A program made the translations under genes and the position numbers. Source: Carnegiea gigantea (taxonomy: Eukaryota > Streptophyta > Magnoliopsida > Caryophyllales > Cactaceae). Taken from it: 64,000 nucleotides of DNA. The stretch is taken from positions 1,469,001 to 1,533,000 of the forward strand of contig JAKOGI010000002.1 of NCBI GenBank assembly GCA_029747015.1, read 5' to 3'. The notes under the pieces are model-generated. The model saw only the letters and a program-made list of their open reading frames with translations. It did not search any database and had not been told where the DNA came from. This document shows, piece after piece, positions 48,901-60,200 of this stretch (its first letter is position 1; every line of letters starts with the position of its first letter).

Positions 48901-51900
48901 GAAAGACCAAAGCAGCGAAGAAAACAATATGGGTCCTGAGCTTGCTGAGGAGATTGGGGTGCCTGAGCATACTGGGCCTGCTGAGAGCAATGATAGTCAC
49001 GCGGCTGGTATTGAAACACCGGTTGGTGGGCCCAGCGTGTTGGTAAACAGGGGGAGTAATATGCTCCAGGCAGAAGAAAATCTAGGTAGAAATCAACGCA
49101 ACAGGAAAGCACCGAGACATTTAGAAGATTATTTGTGCTATGCTGCTCGCTCAAAGGACCCCCCTTCTTCGAACCCATTACAAAAGGCCTCTTCAGGTAA
49201 ACCATATCCTGTAGCTAATTATATTACTTGTGCTAAATTCTCAACTGCGCATAGAAATTATCTTGCTGCTATCACCAAAATTGTTGAGCCTAGGTATTTT
49301 CATGAGGCTGTAAAGGACATAAAGTGGAGAGAAGCTATGGCCAAGGAGATCGAAGCTCTAGAGCTGAACAAGACTTGGACAATTGAGGATCTGCCTCCTA
49401 ACAAGAAACCCATAAACTGTAAATGGGTATATAAAGTTAAGTACAACTCTAATGGGACGATTGAGCGCTACAAGGCACGACTTGTGATTCGAGGAGATGA
49501 ACAGATTGAGGGATTTGACTATCATGAAACCTTTGCACCAGTAGCTAAAATGGTGAGTGTTCGATGTTTCCTAGCAGTGGCTATTGCAAAAGGTTGGGAG
49601 CTTCATCAAATGGACGTGCATAATGCATTTCTGCATGGCGATTTGGACGAGGAAGTTTATATGCGACTTCCTCCAGGTTTTCGTCCATCAGGTGCTAACA
49701 AGGTTTGTAAACTCAGGAAATCACTTTATGGACTTAAACAGGCACCGCGTCAATGGTTCGCTAAACTTTCTTCAAAATTGCTTGAATATGGTTTTGTCAA
49801 ATCATATGCAGATTATTCCCTATTTACTTATCGAAAAGGTGATATATTTATGGCATTGCTAGTTTATGTGGACGATTTGGTGCTTACAGGAAACGATCCT
49901 GTAGCTTGTGCTGAGTTTAAATCTTATTTGAACAGTTGCTTTCATATTAAAGATTTGGGCCCTCTAAAATACTTCCTAGGAATTGAAGTAGCAAGAAGTC
50001 CGCATGGTTTGTTTTTGTGCCAAAGAAAGTATGCCTTGGAAATTATTGAGGAGTGCGGACTTCTTGGATCAAAGCCGGTGGCTTTTCCAATGGAAGCTAA
50101 CCATAGACTCGCAGTTGATGAGAGTCCATTGATCAAGGATCCTACTCGATATAGACGTTTGGTTGGGAGGCTCATCTACCTCACCATCACGCGACCTGAG
50201 TTGTGCTATGCGGTACATATATTGTCCCAGTTCATGCAAGGACCTACCGAAGCTCATATGGAAGCTGCTCGACGTGTTCTGAGATATCTAAAAGGAAATC
50301 CAGGTCAAGGTTTGTTACTCAAGGCAGATGCAGATCTGAATGTTTTTGCTTTTTGTGATTCAGACTGGGGAGCATGTCCCCTCACTAGAAGATCCTTAAC
50401 TGGCTATTTTGTTACCATTGGTGGGTCTCCTGTATCTTGGAAGACGAAGAAACAAAGTACAGTATCTAGATCATCAGCAGAAGCTGAATATCGTGCTATG
50501 GCCACTGTGACTAGTGAATTGATATGGATTAAATCTTTCCTGGGTTCTTTAGGTATCTTTCTTGCCAAGCCTATGAAGCTATACTGCGACAATCAGGCTG
50601 CATTACATATTGCTAAAAATCCTGTTTTCCATGAACGCACAAAGCATATAGAGATTGATTGTCACTTTGTTCGAGAACGTCTCCTTCTCAAAGACCTTGA
50701 AACTAGATATGTCGCATCCCGGAATCAGGTTGCAGATATTTTCACTAAACCTCTAGGCACGCAACAGTTTCAGTTTTTAAGGTCCAAGTTGGGCATTCTT
50801 AATCCTCATGCTCCAACTTGAGGGGGAGTGTTAGGAAATAAATAATTGTATAGATTTTATTATTTGTTATTATTTGTGTTTCCTATTTCTATGTAACTAG
50901 AATTGTCATGTTTCCTTATTATTGTATGGCTAGGAGTCTTAGGCGGCAAGCTGATCAAACCCTTGGTGTATATAATATTGCATGTACACAGCAGAATAGA
51001 AGAGGAAGAGGAATTGTCTATATACAAATTTATTCAATCATATCTCTCCTCTTTTATTTCACCGTTTGTGTATTTCTTCTTGATTTTATGCATACCCAGA
51101 CTCACTAGTTCATAGTTTTGAAGAGGTTTAGCTCTTGGGTTTATCGTCTTCGGTTTGATATTTCACTTTATTTAAGACCCATTTTTGTATTTCTTGTAAA
51201 TTTCATCCCCCACCAGTTGTGTTGACTCATTTAAAGGATGTGAAATTTAGCTGCCCATTTGGGCGTTTCTGGTTAAAAATGGAAATGGGTATGTGTTTCT
51301 TCTTGTGTTTTATTCATTGAAGCTGAATTTGAGTTGTCCAATTTCATAAACAGGTGTTGGTAGGTTTCTCTAATTTCATGATGAAGATTTATTGTCATCG
51401 TGGAGTAGGATGTCAATTGTCCTATGTACTTAAGACTAGCTTACACAGTGATGTAGATATGGGCTTGGATTTGCCCTTTGAGTTGATCTGATCTGATCTG
51501 AATATTCACAGGGCCAGGATGCTTGTAGTTTCAGTGTGTCTCTGGATTTTGGTTACCCTTTTTTTCCTCCTTTCCTAGGTATTATGGTGGAACGCTGTCT
51601 GAGAAAGTGCTTGGGAAGTGTCTAAACGCACTTGGAGTGCCTAGAGATCAGTACATTGTCGCAACCAAGTGTGGCCGCTACAAAGATGGCTTTGATTTTA
51701 GTGCTAAGAGGGTGACCAAGAGCATTGATGAAAGCCTGGAGAGGTTACAACTTAATTATGTTGATATACTGCATTGCCATGATATTGAGTTTGGTTCTCT
51801 GGATCAGGTGCTCTATTTGGTTCCTCAACGTAATTACTGAGTTGGTCTTATTTGGTGGCATTATTCTTTCTTTGCTTTGGGCTGGTTCTAAATATGTCAA

Positions 51901-53201
51901 CTTGGCATGTCGCAGATCGTGAATGAAACCATTCCTGCCCTTCAAAAGATTAAAGAATCAGGGAAGGCTAGATTCATTGGTATAACTGGACTTCCATTGG
52001 ACATATATACCTATGTTCTTGACCGAGTGCCTGCTGGGGCAGTTGACGTTGTACTGTCATATTGTCACTATTGTCTCAATGATTCATCTTTGGAAGACTT
52101 GCTACCTTACTTGAAGAGCAAAGGTGTTGGCATCATCTATGCTTCTCCTCTTGCGATGGGACTTCTTACAGAGAATGGTCCTCCAGAGTGGCATCCAGCT
52201 TCACCTGAAATTAAGGTGTCCTCTTTATCCCTTGCAGCATCTTTTGATTATTTATTGAAGAATTCTGATGATTTTGGCAACGCTAGTTGGCTTTTGCCTT
52301 TATTCTCATAGCTGGTTTAGCTCTCTCTTGATGTATCTGTGCTTATTTCTCCAGTGGTGACTAGACAATAAACGTCATGGATATTAATATTACCTATACC
52401 ATGGAAAGCAAAATTTAATGCTTGCATGGACATTTGCATAAGAATTTCTCTCGGTTGACTAAAAATATGACCAAGTTTGGGAACTCATCGCTGAATTAAA
52501 GCAGCTTGCCTGCTTAGCCTCGATTAATTCTAAAATGATGCTCCTAATCACCTTGCTGTCTTCGTGCAGGCTGCGTGTAAAGCTGCTGCTGATTACTGTA
52601 AGAAGAACGGGAAGAATCTTTCGAAGTTAGCTCTGCAGTACAGCTTGTCAAACAAAGATATTTCTACTGTTCTTGTTGGCATGAACGCTGTTTGGCAGGT
52701 TAGGCTTCTTATGCATCTCATCTCCGTAACTCTAACAATCAACAATAGAAAGGTGTCACACATAATATGTGGAACAGTATCATCCAAGAACATTGACTAA
52801 GGATGGCAAGCACTCAGCTTATCAAGATTCCTTGGAACCTCGCTTCTTCCCCCCCCCCCCCTTTGGGGGAAAGAATCCAGGCGTACACTGAAGAGAAGGA
52901 TAATTAAATTCAAATTCTGTATGCGACATAGTTCACATTCTTCAAGTTTGCTTTTCATGGCTTGACTTTGTTTCCATGGGCAGCAGTTAATGCTAATGTA
53001 AGTTTGACATGTAAGTGGTGGATTACTCATAACACAGACACATGATTACTGCAAGTTTTAACATGTCAGGTGGAGGAAAATGTTTCTGCAGCTTTAGAAC
53101 TTCAAGCTTCGGGAAAGGATGAGAAGACCCTTGCTGAAGTTGATGCAATCTTGAGGCCAGTGAAGAATCAGACTTGGCCAAGTGGAATTCGGAAATCCTG
53201 A
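45901..53201 (+). CDS. GalDH: L-galactose dehydrogenase (ascorbate biosynthesis)
   Basis: Five exons join in phase: 45901-46079, 51579-51807, 51916-52215, 52570-52698 and 53070-53201, giving 322 residues, the usual length. This aldo-keto-reductase-family enzyme oxidises L-galactose to L-galactono-1,4-lactone with NAD in the cytosol, the penultimate step of the plant ascorbate pathway. It contains RELGNTGLKLSCVGFGASPL, then FFDTSPYYGG with D57 and Y61/Y62, K90 in IVATKCGRY, and the catalytic His in DILHCHD (about 125). Later motifs are GKARFIGITGLPL, SYCHYCLND, GIIYASPLAMGLL and ALQYSLSNKDISTVLVGM. There is no signal peptide. The ATG at 45901 follows a sequence shared with the upstream pseudogene copy and matches the conserved start. 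Intron 1 is 5.5 kb because a whole copia element sits in it in sense orientation; splicing around it is needed for function. The reading frame is otherwise intact. Confidence 0.93.
46101..46105. repeat. target-site duplication, left copy (copia)
   Basis: CCGTT directly precedes the element; the same five bases follow it at 51062-51066. Confidence 0.95.
46106..46338 (+). repeat. 5' LTR of the copia element
   Basis: 233 bp, ending immediately before TGGTATCAGAGC. It contains GTGTATATAATATTG as a likely TATA region near 46243-46257. It differs from the 3' LTR only within GAATGGAACAGG (about 46271-46282). Confidence 0.95.
46388..50821 (+). CDS. copia Gag-Pol polyprotein, intact frame
   Basis: 1477 residues from ATG 46388 to TGA 50819-50821. 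The frame is open further upstream, into the LTR; 46388 was chosen as the first Met after the primer-binding site, at the usual start of copia Gag. Domains in order: Gag with YYLHPSEGPGVL and NFDLWERAVRTAL; zinc knuckle CKHCGKIGHEEGSC from C266; an Arg/Gly-rich stretch; aspartic protease WLLDSGASYHM (D374); GAG-pre-integrase LWHRRLGHPS; integrase D559, D622 and E658 with 35 residues between the last two; RT with KWVYKVKYN, MDVHNAFLHGDL, SLYGLKQAPRQW and catalytic YVDD at 1160-1163; RNase H with FCDSDWGACPLTRRS, SSAEAEYRAM and YCDNQAALHIA. All catalytic residues I can check are present, with no stop or frameshift. It may therefore still encode active enzymes. Expression is not shown by the sequence. 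Confidence 0.95.
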   Translation: MSGGGKKRFVIESHSPYYLHPSEGPGVLITAVIFDGKNFDLWERAVRTALIAKNKLGFIDGTLTRPAETSDVDFSEVNAWDMANSMLCSWLLNIIDPKLRMSVAYSETAYAMWNDLKRRYSVTNAPKIHQLKAAIADCKQGNLDVGEFYSKLTNLWNELNNHVKVPFCTCKNCECGVSKKIVAMYEEEKSHQFLMGLNDDLYSQVRGQILTQDPLPPLGKIFNIILQEENHKKMMVQRESRPETAAAFAVNNVPRTTQFQVGRPICKHCGKIGHEEGSCFELIGYPDGWVARRSSRGRGRGGRGGRSTGGRGRGTGAAYTVQTALEEPRQTNADGGRATIPGISAEQLQKLLTLIETPKAGNEKLSGKSEWLLDSGASYHMTGELSKLTQTYDGHPIIVNMPNGQYSVATKRGLVQLNSTVILHDVLYVPDLNCNLISIAQLINELFCTVTFTHKLCVIQDHSTRRPIGLGEQRRGVFFFKDIQPESIQVNKVTTSELWHRRLGHPSHQVMSFLSSSIGGLNNKRIDVCDVCFRAKQTRMPFPISNNNASECFDLIHCDIWGAYQIESLCGAHYFLAIVDDASRGTWVFLMKEKSEASKLLKNFCLMIKTQFAQSVKVIRSDNGAEFTSGLMKQFYGEQGIIHQTSCTDTPQQNGRVERKNRHILNVARALRFQANLPLEFWGECVLTAAYLINRTPASTLHGKTPYEILFRARPTYAHIKIFGSLCYAHRYQRQKDKFAAHSRRCIFVGYPFAKKGWKVYDLETNEPFVSRDVIFHEDIFPYSTQGEKEAVRRQNLGSSFDFEESRELLHITQYHDDSQPSQFRTRREPMAQPSDSTKDQSSEENNMGPELAEEIGVPEHTGPAESNDSHAAGIETPVGGPSVLVNRGSNMLQAEENLGRNQRNRKAPRHLEDYLCYAARSKDPPSSNPLQKASSGKPYPVANYITCAKFSTAHRNYLAAITKIVEPRYFHEAVKDIKWREAMAKEIEALELNKTWTIEDLPPNKKPINCKWVYKVKYNSNGTIERYKARLVIRGDEQIEGFDYHETFAPVAKMVSVRCFLAVAIAKGWELHQMDVHNAFLHGDLDEEVYMRLPPGFRPSGANKVCKLRKSLYGLKQAPRQWFAKLSSKLLEYGFVKSYADYSLFTYRKGDIFMALLVYVDDLVLTGNDPVACAEFKSYLNSCFHIKDLGPLKYFLGIEVARSPHGLFLCQRKYALEIIEECGLLGSKPVAFPMEANHRLAVDESPLIKDPTRYRRLVGRLIYLTITRPELCYAVHILSQFMQGPTEAHMEAARRVLRYLKGNPGQGLLLKADADLNVFAFCDSDWGACPLTRRSLTGYFVTIGGSPVSWKTKKQSTVSRSSAEAEYRAMATVTSELIWIKSFLGSLGIFLAKPMKLYCDNQAALHIAKNPVFHERTKHIEIDCHFVRERLLLKDLETRYVASRNQVADIFTKPLGTQQFQFLRSKLGILNPHAPT
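50829..51061 (+). repeat. 3' LTR of the copia element
   Basis: 233 bp following the polypurine tract GAGGGGGAG, ending TTTCA before the target duplication CCGTT. Two substitutions distinguish it from the 5' LTR. Confidence 0.95.
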
Positions 53202-54265
53202 TGCTGTTGCTGCTGTTCTTGCAAAATTCTCCCCACATAACGATCTCTTAAAACACCCCCCCCCAAAAAAAAAAAGGCCGAAAGGCAAAGGTGAGGCACG
53301 GAAAAGAAAAGAAACAGAAACAATGATGTAACACATCTTGCTGATTGCATGAAAATCCATTCTTTTGGCTAATAAATTGCTGTATACGGCTGCCGAGATA
53401 ATGTTAGCGAGTTTTTAACCTGCGCAGAGATGTAAAAGAAACCTGTTTTGTGTTGAGTGTAAACATTTGAAGTGTCTGATTTGGACCATGTCAATATCTG
53501 CACAAGCCAAGGGCCTTTCTCTATGGTTAGGTTTTCTGTTTCCAATCCTATATTTTTCTGTATTCGAGATGGAGACATTTATTGCTTCATACAGGCTTGG
53601 TCTGGTTCAAATGTTCAAACTTGATTACTTAGGATTCAGACTTGTCCTTACCAGGCATTGAACAAAAGAGTTCAAATAATATGGGGGGAAAAAAAACCAT
53701 CGAGCTCTCTTTCCTTCACTCCCATCATGTGACGAACAGGATGACCACAATGTATGGTAATAGTACTATAGCATCCTTCCTGGTTCCTTCACAACTTACC
53801 AGTTTGACGCGTATTTACTGATACAAATCTCAACAATAGCAATAAACTTGCACCATCGCCATCCAATATGAAATGAACACAAGACTTACAGAACCCCCAA
53901 TAACCAAAAGTTATTTCCAAAAGACACTTTTTCTTATTCTTCTTGTTTTCTTTCGTCAGAGACAGAACAATACTTCTTACAATAAAAGTAATGCGATGGG
54001 AACTATTGAAAACTCCCTTACAAGTTACAACGTGTATTTTCATTTTTATCATGGCAATGACATTTTTCAGAATCAAAATGTAGTATGCATCTCTGTTCAG
54101 GCACGAATGTAAGGAAATGTCGACTGTACACAGGATCCACGAACTCTGTTACTGTCCATAGTCAATAAACAAGTTACAGGAAATACAGGATGCAGCAGCG
54201 TCCTTGTTCCAAGTTTCTTTCACAAATTGCACAGGAAGTCCGCCATATTCTTCATTCATAGTGCT
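53202..54265. other. convergent spacer between L-galactose dehydrogenase and S-acyltransferase genes
   Basis: Should contain the two facing 3' UTRs. A C-run/A-run tract (53256-53275) lies shortly after the dehydrogenase stop. No additional gene is seen. Confidence 0.55.
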
Positions 54266-57200
54266 TTAATGGGCAACTTGCAGTAATGGAGGCCATGCAA
54301 TCTCGTTATCATCTGTATGACCTTTGATGAGAAAATCGGCACAGTTTTTACGACATCCATGGTTGTATGGGTTACGCAACCGCCCATCTGGACCTCGCAG
54401 ATAGGAGTAGCGAGAGGCATTTGCTACTTCATTTGTCGTTATATTTCGAGCTATCTGCATTGTCAGGAAAAAGATCCTCCACTAAATTATAATGACGTGA
54501 CGGAGGGTATCACTGAATGACTCAGTACCCTTTCTTTTGGGGGGGGGGGGTTGGGTTTCTGTTTTATCAGAGTCGAACTATTATTGGCCCATAAAGAGGA
54601 AGAGCTCTCCCATCACAAATTTTCTCCTTTCACAAGATTCGAACACTCAAGGAAAATAAGTGTCAGACCACTTGAACCAACCTATGTTGGTATTGAGCTC
54701 ATTTCATATTCTTACAAAATTCCCAAGTGGCCAAGAATTCAGAATCCCCCCCCCCCCCCCAAGTTTTGGATACACACTAATTCAAATGGGAAATTTCTGA
54801 GCAGCTGAAATGAAGAAAGCCAATAGATGGCCAGCATTGCTAGGGAGCTATGACTGAACCAGCAATAAAACAGTACCTGGGTTGCCTGTACAACCATGAG
54901 AGTTGTAGTAGCAATGAATATCATGAAATCCATTGCCAAAAAGAAAATGACACTGGGATGGTGGGTAACCACATAATGCATCCATTTTTCGCTAGTTGGA
55001 ACAGCTGGTATTCCAGTCCAAATCCCTGCAATTTTGTGAAACATTTATGTTCTAGTCCAAAGTAATTCAACAATGTTACTAGGTACTCCATCCCATTAGA
55101 CATGTTTATTTTTTATCTTCTTTATTTTTTTTGGGGGGGGGGGGGGAGTAATCAAGGACATCACTTAAAAGCATACTAAGCAATGCTTCCTTTCCTTCTG
55201 TTTTTTAGCCCTCTCTAAAAATAAAAAATGAACTTTTTAGTTAGATGCAGAAATTTTGACAATAATTTTGGGGCATTGACAAAGAGAAACCTTATCAAGT
55301 CTTGTGGGACAGAAGTAAAAAGTAAAACAATAGAAGCTCATTGTATCTGTAACTCACATACTTAAAACAGCTATGATTCCGCCAAGAGATGATGTCAGAC
55401 TTCCCAGGCAGAGAAAAACAAAGAAGTCCCATTTGTTCTTCTGCAGCGCCCATATGACAACAATGAGTCCATGCAACAAAGAAATGTGCACCCATTGTCA
55501 ATGCCTGAAGATAGAGCGGGCACTCATCCGAAGATAACTAACATGCTTCAAATAAACTTTGGGAACAAATATAACAGCAAAGTCACAAAGAAATGAGATT
55601 CTCAGAGTTATTAGAGCCACGGCATGATCAAGCAACTTTCCAAATTGCACAAGCCAATCTACATTCATGACCCAAAATCATATAGATGTAGTCCTATATA
55701 GAGCCTATTATATTTTAACTTTATGATGAGTGTATCACTAAAATGATTAATGGTATAAAAGGCCCATAAGGCCTTCTCCCAGTGCACAGTGTACCGCAAA
55801 GAGACAAGTCCCTTTTCAGTTCTCAGCTTTTCAGCAAGTATAAATAAATTTTCACATTGCCTTCACTAACTTCATGATAACCTTGGTTTGTGTAAGCTGA
55901 AAATATCTATTGTAGACAAGCTATTCTTCAAGAACTACAATTAAGTTCAATCAAAAATCGAAAAAGGAAAATTGAGGAGGGGTGCATCACCAGATCCTTT
56001 GATAGACTAGAGCCCCTAGTGCCTTTAATTCATTTTTTAAATTAACGTTAATAACCCTATCTAAAATTCTCACATGCCCTGTTTAAATTTTTGCATGCGT
56101 TTCATACCATAAATAAAGTATCGCATACCTAAATTTAATATATGCAGGACATGTTCAGAGTCCGCATTTGTTTGAACTTCTGCATGTTGGGGTAACTTTT
56201 CTCAATTTTTTTCACAAGACCAATTGGCTCAACACGCAAAAATAATCCTTCAACCTACAAAAGGTGGTGGCAATGCCCTCCCCCCCTTCTCAATTTTCCC
56301 AACTCAAAATAGGGACTAGAAAGCGCAGCTATGTCTTTTGCAAACAACCTAGTTTTGTACCTTGCAGTTTCCCAAAAAATAAATAAATAAATGATGCATG
56401 ACTAGGTTAATGGGTATCACACATTTCAGGTGGGTTGATGTTTTGTCCAATAATCTATTTCGGGCTTCGGATTGGGTATGGGTCCCCATTCGGTTTAGAT
56501 TTCATAGTCAAGTTTGCTAGGTCTAAGGACTAAGATTAAAACACTTTTTTCTTTCCTTTTCTTAGCTGTCCTTTACAGATTTAGATACACATTAAGAAGA
56601 AGCTCCCCAGCTAAAGCCCACACACAACACATCTCCCCCACCCCCCCCCCCCCCCCCCAACCCAAAAAAAAGGAGGACGAAAGGAAAGGGGAACCCAAAA
56701 TAGAACAACAATAACAACTCCCAGTGTGGATCCCGCTCGCGCAAGGTCTGGAGAGATCCAAATGTAAGCAGTCTTACCTTTGCAGGTATCATTACCGATA
56801 AAGCGGCCGATTCTAATAGAACCACAAAAAATTTGAGTAAATATTTTTCAGTTGAAAATCTTTTGATGCAAAAATGGAGCAAAAATAAATAAAAGCTAGC
56901 AAGCCGTAACACTAAATGAATAATAGAGATAAGCATGGTAGCACAAAAGAACACTAATTTACACAATAACCGATACATGCATTACTAGCATACACAGGTA
57001 CAGCAAACACGTGATGCGTTACAGCCAGAACCGTGCATCAGCAATTCCTATGCCCTCGAAATCTAAATGAAGGGCAGGTAGCAAGCTACCTAAGGTCTGC
57101 AATCTCAATCCTAAACCTCCATAGCCTCCTATCCTTAGTCATGTCCTCCGTTAAACCTAGAAACTACAAACGGTGTCTAGTTACTTCATTCAAGCTCTTC

Positions 57201-60200
57201 CAAGGTCTGCCTCTACCTCTTCTACACTATGGAAGAACAATCCTTTCACGTCTCCTCACTGAAGCATCTATACTCCTCCTCCTTACATGACCAAACCATC
57301 TAAATCTAATCTGTCTCATTTTATCCTCAATAGAAGCCAATCCAACTTTATCTCCAATCACTGCATTTCTAATCCAATCCAATCCAATCTCCTGTGGCCA
57401 CACATCCAACGAAGCATCTTCATTTCCACTACCATAACCCTCCGAAATTGAGTCTTCTTAATCGGTCAACACTCCACACCATATAATATTGTTGGTCTAA
57501 CAACCATACAATAAACCCTCCTGTAAGATCTGCAACCTTAGTGGGAACCCGGAATAGAAGGCATAAAAAAATTTCCTTTCCACAGATGCAGCAAAGAAAA
57601 ATTCCAACAGTTGTCTATTGAAACAAAGGCAGTATCAGAAAAGAAGATTTGTTTCAGACTAGATGATCCTTGTGACTAACTAATCATAAGACAGCTTATG
57701 ACATACTTCCATCTTTCTAGACTTCCTACCTCATATGATATAAGTTGCGCAAAATACAAAAAGGAGTCCATAATCAAGCCTCTCAAATATTCAATAGTGC
57801 AGTCCTTAATGAATTTGTAATACAAAAAAAATAACCATCATTAATTTGAATCAATTTTAACATCTTCTGGGAAAATATGTCAGTACAAAGAAGGAACAAT
57901 GTCCACAGATTCTTAAATCTTGTTATGGCATATTTTAAAACAGAGCATAACTGCAACAATACTGACCTTCCCTACACAATTTGAGATCCAAGGGCAATGA
58001 TGGTCAAATTGTTCCACACAGTGTCTACATGTAGGACAGTGCTTTGAGCGAATTGGTCTAATAATCTGGGAAAGCAAACAAAAGATTGCTATTATCAGCA
58101 AACAATCAAAAATAAACATTTTACGTTTAAAAGAAATGTGTTTAACCAATACTTTGCACGTTGGACAGAGCTGAGACCAATTTCCTGTCCAAACAGAGGA
58201 GCCGTTCATGTCAAGATTTAGTAAGGGATCCTGCAAAGCCGCAAAGAACACAAGTGAAAAGTTCTGCACTCATAGCTATAGATTAAATGATTATGATCAC
58301 ATAGCAAAAAGAATATGGAACGGGAAAAGTCGAAATCACAAAAGAAAAGAAGAACAAGCAACGAAAGGGGTAAAGAATCAGTATTCAATTGAATACTATA
58401 TTGGTTTAAAAGTTCTCATATGATATCACAGTGGCTAAAAATATTTCTAGTACATAGAACCATAGAGGGTGACCTTCAGCAGAAAGGATGCTCAAGTTGG
58501 TTCAGGTGTTACAGGCCAACTCTGGAATTTACCAAAAATTCTCGCATACATCCTTTCTGAAAATTTATTTGTGGGTCTCTTGAATCAGTCTTTCTGCAAG
58601 AGCACGGATAAGGCTACCCCTACATAACTACATCAGGATCTACCTAGACCTGGTGAAAGAAGAACCCACACGGGGAGTTGTTGTAGGTGCTTTCACAACA
58701 AGACACTTGAAGGTAGTTCACTGGTTCGTCATTTTAGGCACATCTTGGTACTTGTTTCCTGTTTATCACTTACCACTCACTTCTATTGGTGGATAAAAGT
58801 TTCCAACCGAGCCAATTGCAGCCCTAGTACAAGTGTTAATGCCGATCGTTTGTCTCAAGTTGGAAGGATGCAGCCTCATAGTAGGTATTACCACCACAAA
58901 TTGTTATTACCTCTTAACCTCTCTTGCCCAGACCAACTGAAAGCTGACAAGCACTTTATTTGCATTTTCCCTAATTTGGTTCTATTTGAATGATGAAACC
59001 CACTCCTACAAAATGGAGCTGGGTTCAGAACCCACCAACGCTTTTTTTTTGGGGGGGGGGGGTTAGGGTTGGGGGGGTTCCTCCCCTTTCACTCTCCATC
59101 AAGCCTTTCCCCTGACCCTTCATTTTGCTTCAAGTACCCATGTCGAATGATTGACACTCAAACATGGTTATGGATACTCGACCTTTATTTTGGACCAAAA
59201 ATATGCAAAAAAAAATTCCATAAATTGCCAAGTCCGATACCACACGTACGTTGACACTCGACACTTCAACATGTGTATGTCCAAGTCCAAGCAACATAAC
59301 CTTCCCCCATTATAGTCCCACCATCTCTCAAGGCGGGTCCCTAGATTCAGTACTTCACCAATATTACCCCCTTCCTCCCATCTATTTATTGAATCTAAGA
59401 GGAAAGGACAAGTGCCCTTTTTTTAATTCTTCCCTTTTGCTTTGCAAGAGAGGATTGCTAATTCCTGAATGTCCAACAAATTATTTAATGATCACCAAGT
59501 GAATGTCCATCAAATCATCTAATGATCACCAAGAAATTATAGAACAAGAGTGATGTACTTCTGATTTGCTACAGTCACCAGATTCATTAGATCTCTTGAT
59601 GTAACCTGGATCCTTGCTGCACAGAACATAAGAAAAATAGAAAAGAAGGCTAACTATTAGGACTCATTCAATTATAGAAAGAACAAACAACAAAATGCTT
59701 CAGACATTACAGATCACAAATACCATATTTTCAAGTAAATCCTACGGCATAATTTTCAGAAGTTTATCCTGTGCTTCAAGTCAAACAAACTAACTATCAA
59801 CAAACATAGAAATCAGAGCAAAAGGTTCACATTCTCCCCCTTTGAGATGACTAATTACAAGCCCCTCCATTTTCTCTTTTAAACAAATAGCGGCCACCTA
59901 GTGAAGATAATCATCAGAAAAAGCATAAAGCATTCCCTCTCTCCCCACTGCCCCTAAAAAATCAAGGGAAGAAGGAGGGGGGGCTTGAAAAGGTATGCAA
60001 TAATGATAGCAAAATCCAGGAAGTTATCATGGTTGATACGACAGTCGACGCACATCAAGAAATCTATGCTCTGCTCTTAGTGACATTTTTTTCTCACAGA
60101 AAACAGCAGATAAAGACGACCTGGTTCCATTCAATCTGATAAGGTAATTAATGACATGCAAAAAGAGGACAAGACATTCAAGTCTTTATTCTATAACAAA

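Larger units (their letters stand above)
46106..51061 (+). mobile_element. complete Ty1/copia LTR retrotransposon
   Basis: The 4956-bp element has 233-bp LTRs at both ends (TGTTAGG to TTTCA) differing at only two positions. Next to the 5' LTR is the primer-binding site TGGTATCAGAGC (46339-46350, initiator tRNA-Met). The polypurine tract GAGGGGGAG (50820-50828) abuts the 3' LTR. Five-base target duplications CCGTT flank it. The interior has one uninterrupted Gag-Pol frame with the order protease, integrase, RT, RNase H, which defines copia. Size and Gag type suggest the Ale/Retrofit side of copia, but this is tentative. It lies in intron 1 of the L-galactose dehydrogenase gene, in the same direction. 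Confidence 0.97.

Noticed and set aside
54537..54765. Tract flanked by a G-run and a C-run as a mobile element with inverted ends
   Set aside because: The ends are simple homopolymers, with no target duplication and no consistent inner inverted sequence.
56762..56850. Hydrophobic minus-strand segment reading [19 protein letters not shown] before a GT, as a membrane exon of the S-acyltransferase
   Set aside because: No acceptor gives the right phase after the DHHC exon. The exon at 55362-55440 ([10 protein letters not shown]) joins in phase and matches the family.
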